Assembly: GCF_000745965.1 (NCBI RefSeq)
Contig: NZ_KN050788.1
Coordinates: 225,456-289,455, forward strand
From: Edaphobacter aggregans DSM 19364
GTDB taxonomy: Bacteria > Acidobacteriota > Terriglobia > Terriglobales > Acidobacteriaceae
Direction of reading: 5' to 3'
Length of the DNA: 64,000 bases
Shown here: piece after piece, positions 35,021-43,988 of the stretch
Layout of the letters: each line of letters starts with the position of its first letter
How positions within the stretch are numbered: position 1 is the first letter of the stretch
Notes under the pieces: model-generated
Database searches by the model: none
What the model was told of the DNA's origin: nothing
The model's input: the letters and a program-made list of their open reading frames with translations, nothing else
Translations under genes and position numbers: made by a program

Positions 35021-35517
35021 GAGTAGCCGCAACGAGACCGAGCCAGATAGATCGACCATCCCCCGATGCCTCCGCACGAGCGCAGAGTACAGGTAGTATT
35101 CGGACGGAATCAAGTCACAACGATGCTTAGGAAGCCTCCCGCTCCCTGGAGCCGGTCGTCTCCACGATAACTAGCTCGTAGGGCATACAAGGTCCGTGCC
35201 GTACCATGCCTGAAGGGATGCCCGTTGTCAAACGCCATCCACAAGGCCCTGCCACACCGCAAGGAGGTGTCCACCGTTTCTGGGTTCGCTATAGGAATTC
35301 GGCGTCTGCAGTTCCTGGCCGCCCACGTTTTATGGAGTGTAGTGGCTTGACTCGCCCGGCTGCTGGGCGAACGCCTCCGAGGAGGTCACGACAACCCGCG
35401 AGGGCCGTGAGGGCTGCAATGGCAGGCAACCGCCATCGCTTCAAGTTCAAATATTGACGCACGTTTATCTACCTTTTCATGGGGAAAGTTCTGATTTCAA
35501 GAGACGAGACCTGCTTG
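35021..35517. other. Intergenic region without a recognised gene
   Basis: About 500 bp at the right border of the arsenic cluster. A plus frame at 35206-35457 encodes a Pro/Arg-rich peptide with no ribosome-binding site and no family resemblance, and I do not call it. No hairpin terminator was found after acr3. Confidence 0.4.
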
Positions 35518-36279
35518 CTATTGGCAGAAAGAAAGTATGGCGGAAGCCAGATCGACTGGCTTCTCCAGAAAGATCAAGTGGCCCGAATTGAGTTCAAGAG
35601 TCTTCGCGTCAGGAACCAGATTCTCCGAGTAAGCTGGCGGCACGATCTTATCGTGCTTTGCAGTAATCAGCAGCGTCGGAGTCTTAATTCTCGCGGCGTA
35701 CGCCCGAACATCCACACTAAGGTCAACCCTGATGGTCTGCTCGATCGGGCGCCAGTCAGTCGATGCGATATAGTTTTCAATGATTCCGTTTAGAGTGGGT
35801 TCGTCAAATGCAGACAAAAAACCGGGACTTAGGCCACTTACCAGCAGCAGTTTTGTGAATGCTACTTTATCTGTGCTCACCAAGCGAAGCCACAGTTTGA
35901 ACTGCAGATTCATCCACGGATCGCTTCCATGGCTGAAACCTGATACGAGTACAAGCGAACGGACCATCTCCGGATACTCTGCTGCGATGCATGTGGCAAG
36001 TGCCGCTCCAAGGGAACCGCCAACTAGATCAAAGCGTTGCTTACCTTCGGTCCTGACTGCAGCTACAACCTCATCCGCGAGATCTTTTATCGCAAGTTCA
36101 TTCATCGAGTTCCTTCCAACGACTCGCTCTATGTAATTTGGACGAATCACCGAGCGAGAGTTAGATAGCTCTTCGACTACCCGCGACCAGTCCTCGGATT
36201 TCCCCATTGTTCCATGCACAACCACGATTGGTAGATCTTTTTCACCGACCAAGTAACGTTTCTCCTTCTCTGAATTCAT
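35518..36279 (-). CDS. Alpha/beta hydrolase
   Basis: 253 residues, no signal peptide, so probably cytoplasmic. The oxyanion segment is VVVHGTMG, and the nucleophile elbow GGSLG (Ser near residue 90) sits in FDLVGGSLGAALATCIA. The acid is likely in LITAKHDKIVPP, and the catalytic His in LNSGHLIFLEKP near the end. The substrate is not predictable; the motif set is that of small esterases or lactonases. It lies about 120 bp downstream of a second hydrolase. Confidence 0.82.
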   Translation of the reverse strand: MNSEKEKRYLVGEKDLPIVVVHGTMGKSEDWSRVVEELSNSRSVIRPNYIERVVGRNSMNELAIKDLADEVVAAVRTEGKQRFDLVGGSLGAALATCIAAEYPEMVRSLVLVSGFSHGSDPWMNLQFKLWLRLVSTDKVAFTKLLLVSGLSPGFLSAFDEPTLNGIIENYIASTDWRPIEQTIRVDLSVDVRAYAARIKTPTLLITAKHDKIVPPAYSENLVPDAKTLELNSGHLIFLEKPVDLASAILSFCQ

Positions 36280-36401
36280 AATTTCCTTTTATCTGGTGTA
36301 CGAATCGTGTTATCTGACAAAGCGCCACGATGCTCACATTCCAGTTCACACTCAACACTGTGTGCTCGTTGCGCGCGAGAGTTGATTTCCAATCAGGTCA
36401 G

Positions 36402-37262
36402 TTACCTGTCGAGAAATCGAATGATTGAGTTGTTTAATGTTGTGGAGTCTTGCCAAGGGGCAAAATGGCTCACGTTGGGAAGGATGATCAGCTCTGCACC
36501 AGGAATGGTGGCCGCAAGATAGTCCGTGTGAGCACGCGTAATGAATTCTTCATGGTCGCCATCGGCGATGGCAATCTTAGACACTTTGATAGCAGCGAGC
36601 TCCATCGTCGTGTAATTGGGCTCCTTCTTCTGCATCGTCTCGAGTGCCAGGTGAAGAGTGCCGAATTCGTTGGGCGTGGGTGAGATGCGGGCGTAATCCT
36701 TCGCCAACCTTGCTCCCACTTCGGAGAGGATAGGCGAAGTAAAAGCGCCCGATACGATGGCATCAGTATTCATGTTTGCGCCAAAAGCGTACACCCTGTT
36801 GACTCGTTCTGGATTCTTCATTGCCATGATGAGGCTGATGATTGCTCCGTCACTCCAGCCAACGAAGGACACCTTCTTAAGGTGTAGCGTATCCATTACG
36901 GCCACGACATCGCTCTGCATTTTCTCATAGGAAAGCGGATAAGGTCCTAGTGTGCTCCGCCCGTGGCCACGACTATCGATCAAGATCACCCTATGGTGAG
37001 TCTTGATCAAAGCTGGAACCTGATTCCCCCAACTCAGGCTGCTCTCCATTCCTCCGTGCAATAAGACAACTGGCTCGCCCTTACCGGCCGTTCCATACCA
37101 GATCCGAGCTCCGTCATGATCAACGTAACCCTCCACTGCCACTGCTGAAAGAGGTTGTTCCGCTGGCAGGGTTTCCCAGGCTGGAGCCGAAGAAACATTG
37201 CTCGCTATAGGCGGCGGCCAGATAAGCGCAATGGCAAGCAGAGCCGAAGTGGTCGATAACAT
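36402..37262 (-). CDS. Exported alpha/beta hydrolase
   Basis: 286 residues from ATG 37262, chosen because GAGGAG precedes it by about 6 bp and a signal peptide follows (MLSTTSALLAIALIWPPPIAS). A longer in-frame reading upstream has no RBS. The oxyanion loop is VVLLHGGMESS, the nucleophile GWSDG (Ser near residue 130), the acid in AIADGDHEEF, and the catalytic His in ILPNVSHFAPWQD. The sequence is like secreted members of the haloperoxidase/esterase group. It lies downstream of the TetR gene on the same strand. Confidence 0.8.
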   Translation of the reverse strand: MLSTTSALLAIALIWPPPIASNVSSAPAWETLPAEQPLSAVAVEGYVDHDGARIWYGTAGKGEPVVLLHGGMESSLSWGNQVPALIKTHHRVILIDSRGHGRSTLGPYPLSYEKMQSDVVAVMDTLHLKKVSFVGWSDGAIISLIMAMKNPERVNRVYAFGANMNTDAIVSGAFTSPILSEVGARLAKDYARISPTPNEFGTLHLALETMQKKEPNYTTMELAAIKVSKIAIADGDHEEFITRAHTDYLAATIPGAELIILPNVSHFAPWQDSTTLNNSIIRFLDR

Positions 37263-37450
37263 GCTATCTCCTCTATTCATAGAAGTTATAGGTGGTCCCG
37301 CTGGCTTCGGAAGTGCTGTCAGCGATCTTTGGGCTGAAGCCTTCGCGATGTTTGCGAACATCAAGTTTCTCGCCCTCACAGGGCGCCGGGTTTGCGAACG
37401 CCCTCGGGCGCCGGAATTGCCTGAATCAGCGTACTCATATTAGATATCCT

Positions 37451-38089
37451 CTATTGCCCCTTGCCATCACGTGAGGCAGTTCTGAGTCTGACCGCAGTCT
37501 CCAGGTACAGACTGAGGTGCCTTTGAGCGTCGTCGAGAGCCGCGGACCGCTTATTGATCCGTGCTACTACCGTTGCTCCCTCGAGGATGGAGATCACGAG
37601 GTTGGCGACCGAATGTGGGTCAATCTCCGGGTTGATCTGTCCGGCTGACTGGCCATCTTCAACTATCTTCGCCAAAAGATCCTCCCAACCCTTCAGCGCC
37701 TTTCTGACCCTTGTGCGGAGGGCGAGGTTGCCGTCATCGGCATCTACCGCAAAGTTTAAAAGAGGGCATCCCCCGGGAAAACTCGGGGTATTGACATAGT
37801 TGTCTACGTGCACTTTCAGTTTGTCTACCGCATTTGAAACGGTGTCGATGTTCCGAAGTCGTTTGTCACTCGTCTCCTTCCACGCATAGTCGAAAGCGAG
37901 GAGTGCCAGTTCTTCCTTTGTAGAGAAGTGGCCGTAGAGCGTCCCCTTCTCCAGGCCTGAAGCCGCAACGATGTCCCCCATCGAGCATCCAGTGAACCCC
38001 TTCTGGTTGAACAGCACTGCGGCGGTTTCTACGATCTTCTGACGGCTGCGCTCACCCTTCGTGACGGCTGCTTTCGTTTTTATAGTCAT
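37451..38089 (-). CDS. TetR/AcrR-family repressor
   Basis: 212 residues. The N-terminal helix-turn-helix is typical: RQKIVETAAVLFNQKGFTGCSMGDIVAASGLEKGTLYGHFSTKEELALLAFDYAW. The C-terminal helical domain would bind a small ligand. It is divergent from a short-chain dehydrogenase, and two palindromes of TetR type (38339-38350 and 38404-38419) lie before that gene. The simplest model is repression of the dehydrogenase and perhaps of the hydrolases downstream of tetR. Confidence 0.9.
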   Translation of the reverse strand: MTIKTKAAVTKGERSRQKIVETAAVLFNQKGFTGCSMGDIVAASGLEKGTLYGHFSTKEELALLAFDYAWKETSDKRLRNIDTVSNAVDKLKVHVDNYVNTPSFPGGCPLLNFAVDADDGNLALRTRVRKALKGWEDLLAKIVEDGQSAGQINPEIDPHSVANLVISILEGATVVARINKRSAALDDAQRHLSLYLETAVRLRTASRDGKGQ

Positions 38090-38111
38090 AGCTCCGCATT
38101 CCCTGAATCCC

Positions 38112-38268
38112 TCAATGGCCTTTCTCCTGTAACTTGCGGGTAAAATCGGCGGCTTCGTTGCCGCTTCCGCGGGTAACGATTACCGTGATGCTTTTTTGAC
38201 CTAGCCTGCCGAGCGGTCTCAAAACCGATGCAGTGATTTGATCCAGGGATTAGTACCACTGTTTTTTT
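38112..38268 (-). pseudogene. Short-chain dehydrogenase N-terminal remnant
   Basis: Directly upstream of tetR, the minus strand reads KTVVLIPGSNHCIGFETARQ and, after a one-base shift, LGQKSITVIVTRGSGNEAADFTRKLQEKGH and a stop. This parallels the first 50 residues of the intact dehydrogenase at 38474 (ALVTGSNRGIGFETARQLGQQGVRVIVSG). The Gly motif is damaged (GSNHCIG). It is the scar of a second SDR gene, cut off after its first beta-alpha-beta unit. Confidence 0.65.
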
Positions 38269-38338
38269 GCATCGGCCACAATTTTGGCCTTCCAAAGAGT
38301 AGACGACAGAAACGTCTTCGGAGATTCACATTCTCCCA

Positions 38339-38350
38339 CCGACCGGTCGG
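38339..38350. promoter_or_regulatory. Candidate TetR operator 1
   Basis: CCGACCGGTCGG is a perfect 12-bp palindrome in the gap between tetR and the dehydrogenase. Its core is shared with the second palindrome 54 bp further on. Confidence 0.6.
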
Positions 38351-38403
38351 ATACGTTTACAACATGGCTTTATGCCGCCGAGATTTGCCCCTGGTTAAAA
38401 ATA

Positions 38404-38419
38404 TTCCGACTGGTCGGAA
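38404..38419. promoter_or_regulatory. Candidate TetR operator 2
   Basis: TTCCGAC-TG-GTCGGAA has perfect 7-bp arms with a 2-bp centre. It lies 55 bp before the dehydrogenase ATG, where a repressor would block transcription. Confidence 0.6.
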
Positions 38420-38473
38420 ATAATTAGAATCATCCGCATGCCTCTTGTATCTACTAGTCAGGAGGCCACGAAC

Positions 38474-39217
38474 ATGGCAAACGAAAATAAAGCAGCTTTA
38501 GTTACTGGTTCCAATCGCGGAATCGGTTTTGAGACTGCACGGCAGTTGGGTCAGCAAGGCGTAAGGGTTATTGTCAGCGGACGCACGGAGCGCGAAGCTG
38601 CAGATGCTGCGAGCAAATTGCGCAGCGAAGGCATCGAAGCAGAGGCACTTGCACTGGATGTGACCAAGGCAACCGATCGCGCTGTCGCGGCAAAATTCAT
38701 CGAGTCACGCTACGGCAAGCTGGATATTCTGGTCAACAATGCTGGCGTAGGGCCGGCAGATGGGCTCATTGGCCTGCGTGCGAGTGAATCGACCGAAGCG
38801 GAGTTGCAGAGCATCTTCAACATCAACCTGTTTTCCTTGGTAGCTTTGACTCGCGAATTTCTGCCCTTGCTGAAGAAGAGTGAAGCGGGACGGATCGTCA
38901 ACCTCGCCAGCATCCTCGGCTCTCTGACACTTCAGGCAATGGACCCGAGCCCCATCGCGCCACTGCGGAAGTTCGCTTACAACGCCTCCAAGGCCGCGGT
39001 CAACGCGTTCACGATTCATCTGGCAGCGGAACTCAAGGACACCAACATCAAGGTGAACTCCGTACATCCGGGCTGGGTCAAAACCGCTCTTGGCTCGGAC
39101 GCGGCGCCGATGTCTGTGCCTGACGGAGCAAAGACCACAGTGGCGGTCGCGTTGCTTGGAGACGATAGCCCCAACGGTCGCTTCATCCACGAAATCAATA
39201 AAGAATTACCATGGTAA
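38474..39217 (+). CDS. Short-chain dehydrogenase/reductase
   Basis: 247 residues from ATG 38474 (GGAGG 8 bp upstream); an in-frame ATG at 38438 lacks an RBS. The classical SDR pattern is complete: TGSNRGIG (nucleotide binding, residues 11-18), NNAG near 86, the catalytic Ser in NLASILGS near 139, and YNASK (Tyr and Lys) near 163. The end HPGWVKTALGSDAAPMSV resembles carbonyl reductases acting on small aldehydes or ketones. It is divergent from tetR and preceded by two candidate operators, so it is probably ligand-inducible. Confidence 0.9.
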   Translation: MANENKAALVTGSNRGIGFETARQLGQQGVRVIVSGRTEREAADAASKLRSEGIEAEALALDVTKATDRAVAAKFIESRYGKLDILVNNAGVGPADGLIGLRASESTEAELQSIFNINLFSLVALTREFLPLLKKSEAGRIVNLASILGSLTLQAMDPSPIAPLRKFAYNASKAAVNAFTIHLAAELKDTNIKVNSVHPGWVKTALGSDAAPMSVPDGAKTTVAVALLGDDSPNGRFIHEINKELPW

Positions 39218-39242
39218 GACATTCCGCTTTACGCAGGCCGAA

Positions 39243-39284
39243 AGTATTGGTGGACGGCGACACTGTTCACCGCCCACCAATATT
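39243..39284 (+). terminator. Long hairpin after the dehydrogenase gene
   Basis: TATTGGTGG (39245-39253) pairs perfectly with CCACCAATA (39274-39282), and the inner CGG/CCG extends the stem after one mismatch. It starts 25 bp after the stop codon. It has no strong T run, so termination may be partial. Confidence 0.55.
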
Positions 39285-39422
39285 AAGCGGATTAAAAGAG
39301 AGTCCTAATGAGTGACATACTAGTGCACAATCGCCGCGACTTTGTCAAAGGAATTTCGCGCTTCACGACTACCTGACTTCTGCTTATCTGGTTGTTTCAG
39401 CAGAGCCCCTATGGGTTGTGGT

Positions 39423-40000
39423 TCAGGCTGTTCCGGGCGATATAGGACGGTCAGAGCCGCCCCGAATCTGCATGTAGGGCACGGGTCTACGTGCTGCTCC
39501 GAGGCCGAGCAGGGTTTGAAAAGCGGCCATCGGTGTCTGGCGGCGATTGTGACGGAAAACGAACTCATCCAGGTAGACCTGGAGTTGTTCGCGACTCACG
39601 CCGTGATACGTCCCGATCAACCACTGTTGCAGGTTCCCAATGGATCGATCGGCCAGTGGCACCACCGATTTCGAGCCTTTGCGAAGGTCGCCTTGCAGGG
39701 GCTGGGTACGCGGAACATGCCGGAATCCCACTTGTATGAGCGCCGGAGTAAAAATGCCCAGTCGGTCACAACAATAATTCCGCCCCTTTGCTTGTATACG
39801 CTCGCTCTCTTGAAGGAAAGCCATGCGCGCGGCTGCACTTTTTGCTCAGGCACTACGACGGTCTCAAAACTTCCGGACATCACAACGCGCGGAAACTTAA
39901 TCTCCGTGGCACTGTCTCCGTTATCAACGGACCACAACAAGGGGCTTCTGTGTATGCGTTGAAATATATTCGGCACGTACCTGTCCATAACACGATGGGT
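39423..40000 (-). pseudogene. IS1595-family transposase remnant
   Basis: The C-terminal frame (39423-39824) reads WLIGTYHGVSREQLQVYLDEFVFRHNRRQTPMAAFQTLLGLG, the conserved end of ISXO2/IS1595 transposases. Upstream, VVTDW and neighbouring residues appear in another frame (to about 40000), so the gene is frameshifted and its N-terminal half is not recognisable. I could not find terminal inverted repeats. It separates the tetR/dehydrogenase region from the Tad locus. Confidence 0.7.
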
Positions 40001-40202
40001 CGTGCGTACGGCTGCGGCCGAAGCATGCGAACCATGTATGGTCGTACGATTCCGTGAGCGCGAGGACACACGGCGAGAGGACGCTGCGCGGATGTTAAAT
40101 CTCATCGATGAGCACAGCACTAACAATCTTGCTGGTGCAAAAGAACTGGCAGACCAATTTGTCGCGACGACCGAAATCTCTAAGCTAAGCGAATAGTGAA
40201 AT

Positions 40203-41849
40203 CTATTTGTAGTCTGGATGGCCTTCGCTCTTTCGTTCCATGATGCGGATTCCGTTCACAGCTTTCACTACCCTATAGTGGGATTCGAGATAAGGCTCAA
40301 GGATGTAGTCATGAGGATTTGTGCGTTTCGCCTCAGGGAAGAAAGTGCTGGCGGCTCTGGCTTCGAAACCTGTGTCCCAAATCACATATTTCACCCGATG
40401 CTGCTCCAGGGTTCGGACGACCTCTTCAAACTGGGAGCTAATGTTGTAGTTGTAGAAAAGAATACTGTAGTGCGTTGGATTCACAGTGGAAGAGAGGAAG
40501 TAATACATCGGGCAATATGGATACGCAAAGATCTCCTCGCCTGGAGCTACATGCTCATCTAAGAATGTAAGCACTGGATCATCTTTGAACACGGCTACCG
40601 TACCTACTCGCGTCGTCAAAGGATGTGCGGTGAGTGCCAGAAACAGATTGAAGCACGCCAGGCAGCCTGCGCTTATTAAGAGAAGCTGTAGTGCTAGATC
40701 TGCAACTTTCTCACGGCGTTCCATCAGAAGATACACACCTACAATGATCAGCAGTGGCGACCCAAACACGAGATGCCAGATATCCTTGCGATGTATCTCC
40801 GACAGCCACAACGCCCACCCACACAACCAGTAGAGTGCAACTTCTGGTCTCATGGCGTTCCATTTGGATCGGGCAGCCAGGATAGGCAGCAATACAGGCA
40901 GTGCCGCTACAAACAGAAATGGAGTTATCAACACGGAAGCCATTCCTGTAGACCAATTGAAGCCACTCTTTGCTACCAAACGATCCCAATAGATAGCCAG
41001 ACCCTGCGCATAAGGAACAACGTTCGTTGGGCCATAATGCCCGTATGGCCAAACGATTGTCACATAGACCAGATCCCGGAGCGCGCCTCGGCTCAAGAAA
41101 TAAAGCAAGACGATGCCGATAACGCCACAATAACCTGCGGTTACCAGGCCCAGCGCAGCCATCGGCGCAGCGCCTTTTTGACGCCGCATCCAGAGCCAAA
41201 GCAAAATAGCGACTAACAGCAGCCCACCCTTGGGCTGATGAACGCTCGTCGTTACTCCAGCCAACATACCTGCGGCAATCAATAGAATGCCACTGCGCCT
41301 CTGCCGCCAAAGAACCATGCACGCTACCGACGCGAGTGCGAAGAAGTTGCTATCGACGTGGTGGCTGATAGTGGGCCACAGCACGCTGAAATACGTACCC
41401 ACAAGGATGATGCAGGGCAGCTGTTGGTATCTAGGACAAACTCTTCGCGATAAAAAATAGACCAATAAGCCTGTCCCAAGAGACGTGATGAACAGGCATA
41501 TGCGAGTCGCTATAAATGTGACGCCAAACAGCTTAAAGAAGGCACCCAGCCAAAAAAATGTTCCTGGCCCCATGGCCTCAAGAAAATCACGCGCAAATAC
41601 CTGCCCATGAACTATTCTCACTGCGCCGTTGATGAGGGTTCCCTCATCTGTCGCTTCCAGGAGAATCCGCATGAATGGAAGCAAATAAAGGGAGGCACAA
41701 AGCGTGAAGATAAGGTATTCAACATACCCCCGCCTGTAGCTGCTTTGTACCTGATTTGCCTTGTCGCCGAAGGAATTGGCTCCTGATGAGGAGTCCGTTG
41801 AGGTGAGTTGACCTGATTCTACCGCTTCCGCAATTCGCATATCGGCCAT
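40203..41849 (-). CDS. GT-C type polytopic membrane glycosyltransferase (ArnT/PMT-like)
   Basis: 548 residues with about 11-12 membrane helices. The first extracytoplasmic loop after helix 1 carries acidic residues (LEATDEGTLINGAVRIVHGQ, then ARDFLEAMGPG), the hallmark position of catalytic acids in lipid-phosphate-sugar transferases. The C-terminal region (DDPVLTFLDEHVAPGEEIFAYPYCPMYYFLSS) is a soluble periplasmic domain typical of this group. Its start directly follows the stop of a polyprenyl-phosphate-sugar synthase-like GT2, so the two probably form a donor-synthesis/transfer pair. The acceptor is unknown; the neighbouring pilin is a candidate. Confidence 0.72.
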   Translation of the reverse strand: MADMRIAEAVESGQLTSTDSSSGANSFGDKANQVQSSYRRGYVEYLIFTLCASLYLLPFMRILLEATDEGTLINGAVRIVHGQVFARDFLEAMGPGTFFWLGAFFKLFGVTFIATRICLFITSLGTGLLVYFLSRRVCPRYQQLPCIILVGTYFSVLWPTISHHVDSNFFALASVACMVLWRQRRSGILLIAAGMLAGVTTSVHQPKGGLLLVAILLWLWMRRQKGAAPMAALGLVTAGYCGVIGIVLLYFLSRGALRDLVYVTIVWPYGHYGPTNVVPYAQGLAIYWDRLVAKSGFNWSTGMASVLITPFLFVAALPVLLPILAARSKWNAMRPEVALYWLCGWALWLSEIHRKDIWHLVFGSPLLIIVGVYLLMERREKVADLALQLLLISAGCLACFNLFLALTAHPLTTRVGTVAVFKDDPVLTFLDEHVAPGEEIFAYPYCPMYYFLSSTVNPTHYSILFYNYNISSQFEEVVRTLEQHRVKYVIWDTGFEARAASTFFPEAKRTNPHDYILEPYLESHYRVVKAVNGIRIMERKSEGHPDYK

Positions 41850-42923
41850 TTATCCCCGAGCGCGAGCCAGCGGTTCATACGAAGGAATTTCTTCCGCGAT
41901 ACGGCGAGGTCTCTCAAATTCGTCGATCGAGATCGGCGCAGGGGTTACCTGATTCGCCAGAATGACGGCGCGCGGCAATGATCGCTGGGGCGTCGCAATG
42001 TTACAGACCTCCGTCACGACATAAAGAGGCCTCTGTTTCGCTTCTTCATACGTTCTGGCGAGGTAGTCGCCGATGCCGCCAAGCGCCAGCAAGATCATCC
42101 CCGAGAAGGCGCACTGCAGCGCGACGACCGAGGCCCATCCGGGGACAAGGGTCGTAGTCCAAAGCGCCATGTACACAACGCGCAAAAGGTATAGGAATCC
42201 GGCGCCACTGAGGATGCAACCTGCCGCTATGCTGATGCGCAGGGGGAACGCCGAAAAGGAAGAGATCGCGGTCCAGCCGAACCGCAGCATCCTTAGAAGA
42301 GGATAGTTCGTCTTGCCGGCAGCACGGGCACGGCGCTCGAAAGGCAGTATCGCTTCCTTCATACCAAGCCAGGCGACCATGCCGCGCATATAGCGATGCT
42401 GTTCACGGAGAGAGCGAATCGCAATGACTGCCCTGCGGCTGAACAAGCGGAAGTCACCGACATCAGGCGTAATCGGACGATCCGCGATGCGTGACAAGGT
42501 CCGATAGAACAATGCTGATGTCCACCGCTTGAACATGGTCTCTGCTTCGCGAGACACTCTTTGAGGCGATACCACGTCGTAGCCCTCCTCGAAGAGGGCA
42601 AGCATGCGCGGTAATAACTCCGGCGGGTCCTGCAGGTCCGCGTCCATGACGACGACAGCATCTCCATTGGCAAAATCCAGGCCCGCTGTCACGGCCGCCT
42701 GATGGCCAAAGTTTCGGGTGAAGCGGAGCAGTTTCACGCGCTGGTCGGCGAACGCAGCTTGTTCAAGAATGTCTGGTGTTGCATCCGTGCTGCCGTCATC
42801 CACGAAGAGGACTTCCCACGTCCGTCCGCGAAGCGCCCCGCGAAGACGCTCCAGCATCAACGGTATGGTCTCTGCTTCGTTCAGCACCGGAATCACGACC
42901 GAGAGAAGCATTTGGGACACCAT
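41850..42923 (-). CDS. Family 2 glycosyltransferase (polyprenyl-phosphate sugar synthase type)
   Basis: 357 residues. The GT-A core is LSVVIPVLNEAETI (residues 7-20), VLFVDDGSTDATPDI, GDAVVVMDADLQDPPELLP (DxD-like DAD). Two C-terminal membrane helices (ISIAAGCILSGAGFLYLLRVVY, CAFSGMILLALGGIGDYLA) match the DPM1/GtrB/ArnC class. It would charge undecaprenyl phosphate with a sugar on the cytoplasmic face for use by the adjacent GT-C protein. It lies about 120 bp downstream of the Flp pilin gene on the same strand. Confidence 0.85.
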   Translation of the reverse strand: MVSQMLLSVVIPVLNEAETIPLMLERLRGALRGRTWEVLFVDDGSTDATPDILEQAAFADQRVKLLRFTRNFGHQAAVTAGLDFANGDAVVVMDADLQDPPELLPRMLALFEEGYDVVSPQRVSREAETMFKRWTSALFYRTLSRIADRPITPDVGDFRLFSRRAVIAIRSLREQHRYMRGMVAWLGMKEAILPFERRARAAGKTNYPLLRMLRFGWTAISSFSAFPLRISIAAGCILSGAGFLYLLRVVYMALWTTTLVPGWASVVALQCAFSGMILLALGGIGDYLARTYEEAKQRPLYVVTEVCNIATPQRSLPRAVILANQVTPAPISIDEFERPRRIAEEIPSYEPLARARG

Positions 42924-43041
42924 CCAGGTTCGGTACTTTGCAAGGGAGAGTACGCAGGAACAACCTGGGCTGCCATGCGCATCTCCCCGCCGAGGAAAAG
43001 ATCGAGCCGGTTTCCGTTTACCCTGCCATCTCTGGCATGGA

Positions 43042-43245
43042 TTAGGGGGCTGGTATGTAACCGTTGAGCGTGTTGGCGATGCCGCCGAACGCTTTGTTGA
43101 TGCCAGTTGCCAACGAGTTCATGCCGGCCGTCGCCGCAAAGGCAACCAGCGCAACCACGAGTGCATACTCGATGAGATCCTGACCCTCTTCGCGCTTCAG
43201 CAGGTTCTGGATCTTGATGGACAACATCCACAGTTGATCTTTCAT
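43042..43245 (-). CDS. Flp/Fap-type type IVb pilin
   Basis: About 67 residues from ATG 43245 (GGAG 6 bp upstream; an in-frame ATG at 43257 lacks an RBS). The structure is that of Flp pilins: a short leader (KIQNLLKREEG), then the processing region EEGQDLIEYALVVALVAF with the Glu and Tyr (EY) typical of type IVb pilins, then a single hydrophobic helix and a short tail (ANTLNGYIPAP). TadV/CpaA would cleave after the Gly of REEG. A sigma-54-type promoter lies 54 bp upstream, so pilin is expected to be under the locus activator. Confidence 0.88.
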   Translation of the reverse strand: MKDQLWMLSIKIQNLLKREEGQDLIEYALVVALVAFAATAGMNSLATGINKAFGGIANTLNGYIPAP

Positions 43246-43300
43246 TTCACTCTCCATGAATTGATAATCTCCAGCCTGTGACTGGACATTCTCTTATGAA

Positions 43301-43315
43301 GCAAGCGGGATTCCA
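43301..43315 (-). promoter_or_regulatory. Sigma-54 promoter of the flp pilin gene
   Basis: On the minus strand TGGAATCCCGCTTGC gives the -24 GG and -12 GC elements at the canonical spacing (TGG-N9-TGC, T before TGC). The start codon is 55 bp downstream. It is one of five such sites in the Tad locus. Confidence 0.72.
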
Positions 43316-43340
43316 CTTTAGTTGTATCTTCTTGTTCTTC

Positions 43341-43355
43341 TAAGTGAGTCACTTA
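43341..43355. promoter_or_regulatory. 15-bp palindrome upstream of the flp promoter
   Basis: TAAGTGA-G-TCACTTA has perfect 7-bp arms around one base and lies 26 bp upstream of the -24 element. It could be an additional operator. It is not found at the other sigma-54 promoters of the locus. Confidence 0.45.
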
Positions 43356-43378
43356 CAAGAAACTATTCCGTAGAAGAT

Positions 43379-43426
43379 GTGAACGCCTGTATACAAAGCA
43401 CATCCGGAAAGGTACGTTACGTATAC
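43379..43426 (-). promoter_or_regulatory. Putative enhancer sites upstream of flp
   Basis: GTGAACGCCTGTATACA (43379-43395, plus-strand reading) matches GTGAACCCTTGTATACC upstream of cpaB. A second GTATAC follows at 43421-43426. The first motif begins 64 bp beyond the -24 box, almost the same as at cpaB (62 bp), as expected for binding sites of an NtrC-type activator. Confidence 0.6.
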
Positions 43427-43498
43427 AGCTTATACAGCTTCCAGGTCTGGAATAACTGTGTGATGAGCTGTCCTATGAGTTATGATCCCGGCGATCTC

Positions 43499-43972
43499 TT
43501 ACGATCTACGACTGTGAGCGCCCTGGGACGCATGAGAACTGCTCGCTCGATCACTCGCTGGAAGGGATGCGGTAAATTCGAGCTTGTCCCCCGGTTTCGT
43601 CTGCGTCCTCGAGATCGAGCCGGCCGCAAGCTCGAGCACTGAGTGCGCGGAGAGACAGGCCGACAGTCTGCTGGGCGGCACACTATGTCTGACCTTTTTC
43701 ACCCTCTTGTTGCGATCCAGATAGACGAGGTCAATCGGAAACTGCATTCCGAACGTATGGACGGCTTCGCAGGGAACGATCCACAGCCCCTCTCCCGGAG
43801 AGAGCATCTTGCGACCCAGGAGCCCCTTTCTGCGTTTAGCGCCGCTGTCGGCTACATCTACGCAGTGGGCGAGTTCAGACTGCCGAGTCAGATTTGAGAT
43901 CCTCAGGCACACCTCCGGCTTCGCCGAACGAGGTTGAACCAGATGATCCAATATCCAACGCGTCAGATTCAT
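43499..43972 (-). CDS. DUF192 protein of the Tad locus (copy 1)
   Basis: 157 residues from ATG 43972, which lies 17 bp after the secretin stop. DUF192 landmarks: RRKGLLGRKMLSPGEGLWIVPCEAVHTFGMQFPIDLVYLDRNKRVKKVRHSVPP and the end VLELAAGSI. The family is small, often secreted, and of unknown function. Acidobacterial Tad loci often carry such genes, and a second copy lies at 51357-51776. No obvious signal peptide is present. The C-terminal tail is Ser/Ala/His-rich and looks disordered. Confidence 0.78.
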   Translation of the reverse strand: MNLTRWILDHLVQPRSAKPEVCLRISNLTRQSELAHCVDVADSGAKRRKGLLGRKMLSPGEGLWIVPCEAVHTFGMQFPIDLVYLDRNKRVKKVRHSVPPSRLSACLSAHSVLELAAGSISRTQTKPGDKLEFTASLPASDRASSSHASQGAHSRRS

Positions 43973-43988
43973 GGCTCGAACTCGATCC

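Noticed and set aside
35206..35457. 83-codon plus frame after acr3
   Set aside because: Pro/Arg-rich, no RBS, no similarity I can recognise; treated as noncoding.
39319..40200. Intact insertion sequence
   Set aside because: Only the C-terminal transposase part is readable and it is frameshifted; no terminal inverted repeats or target duplication were found.
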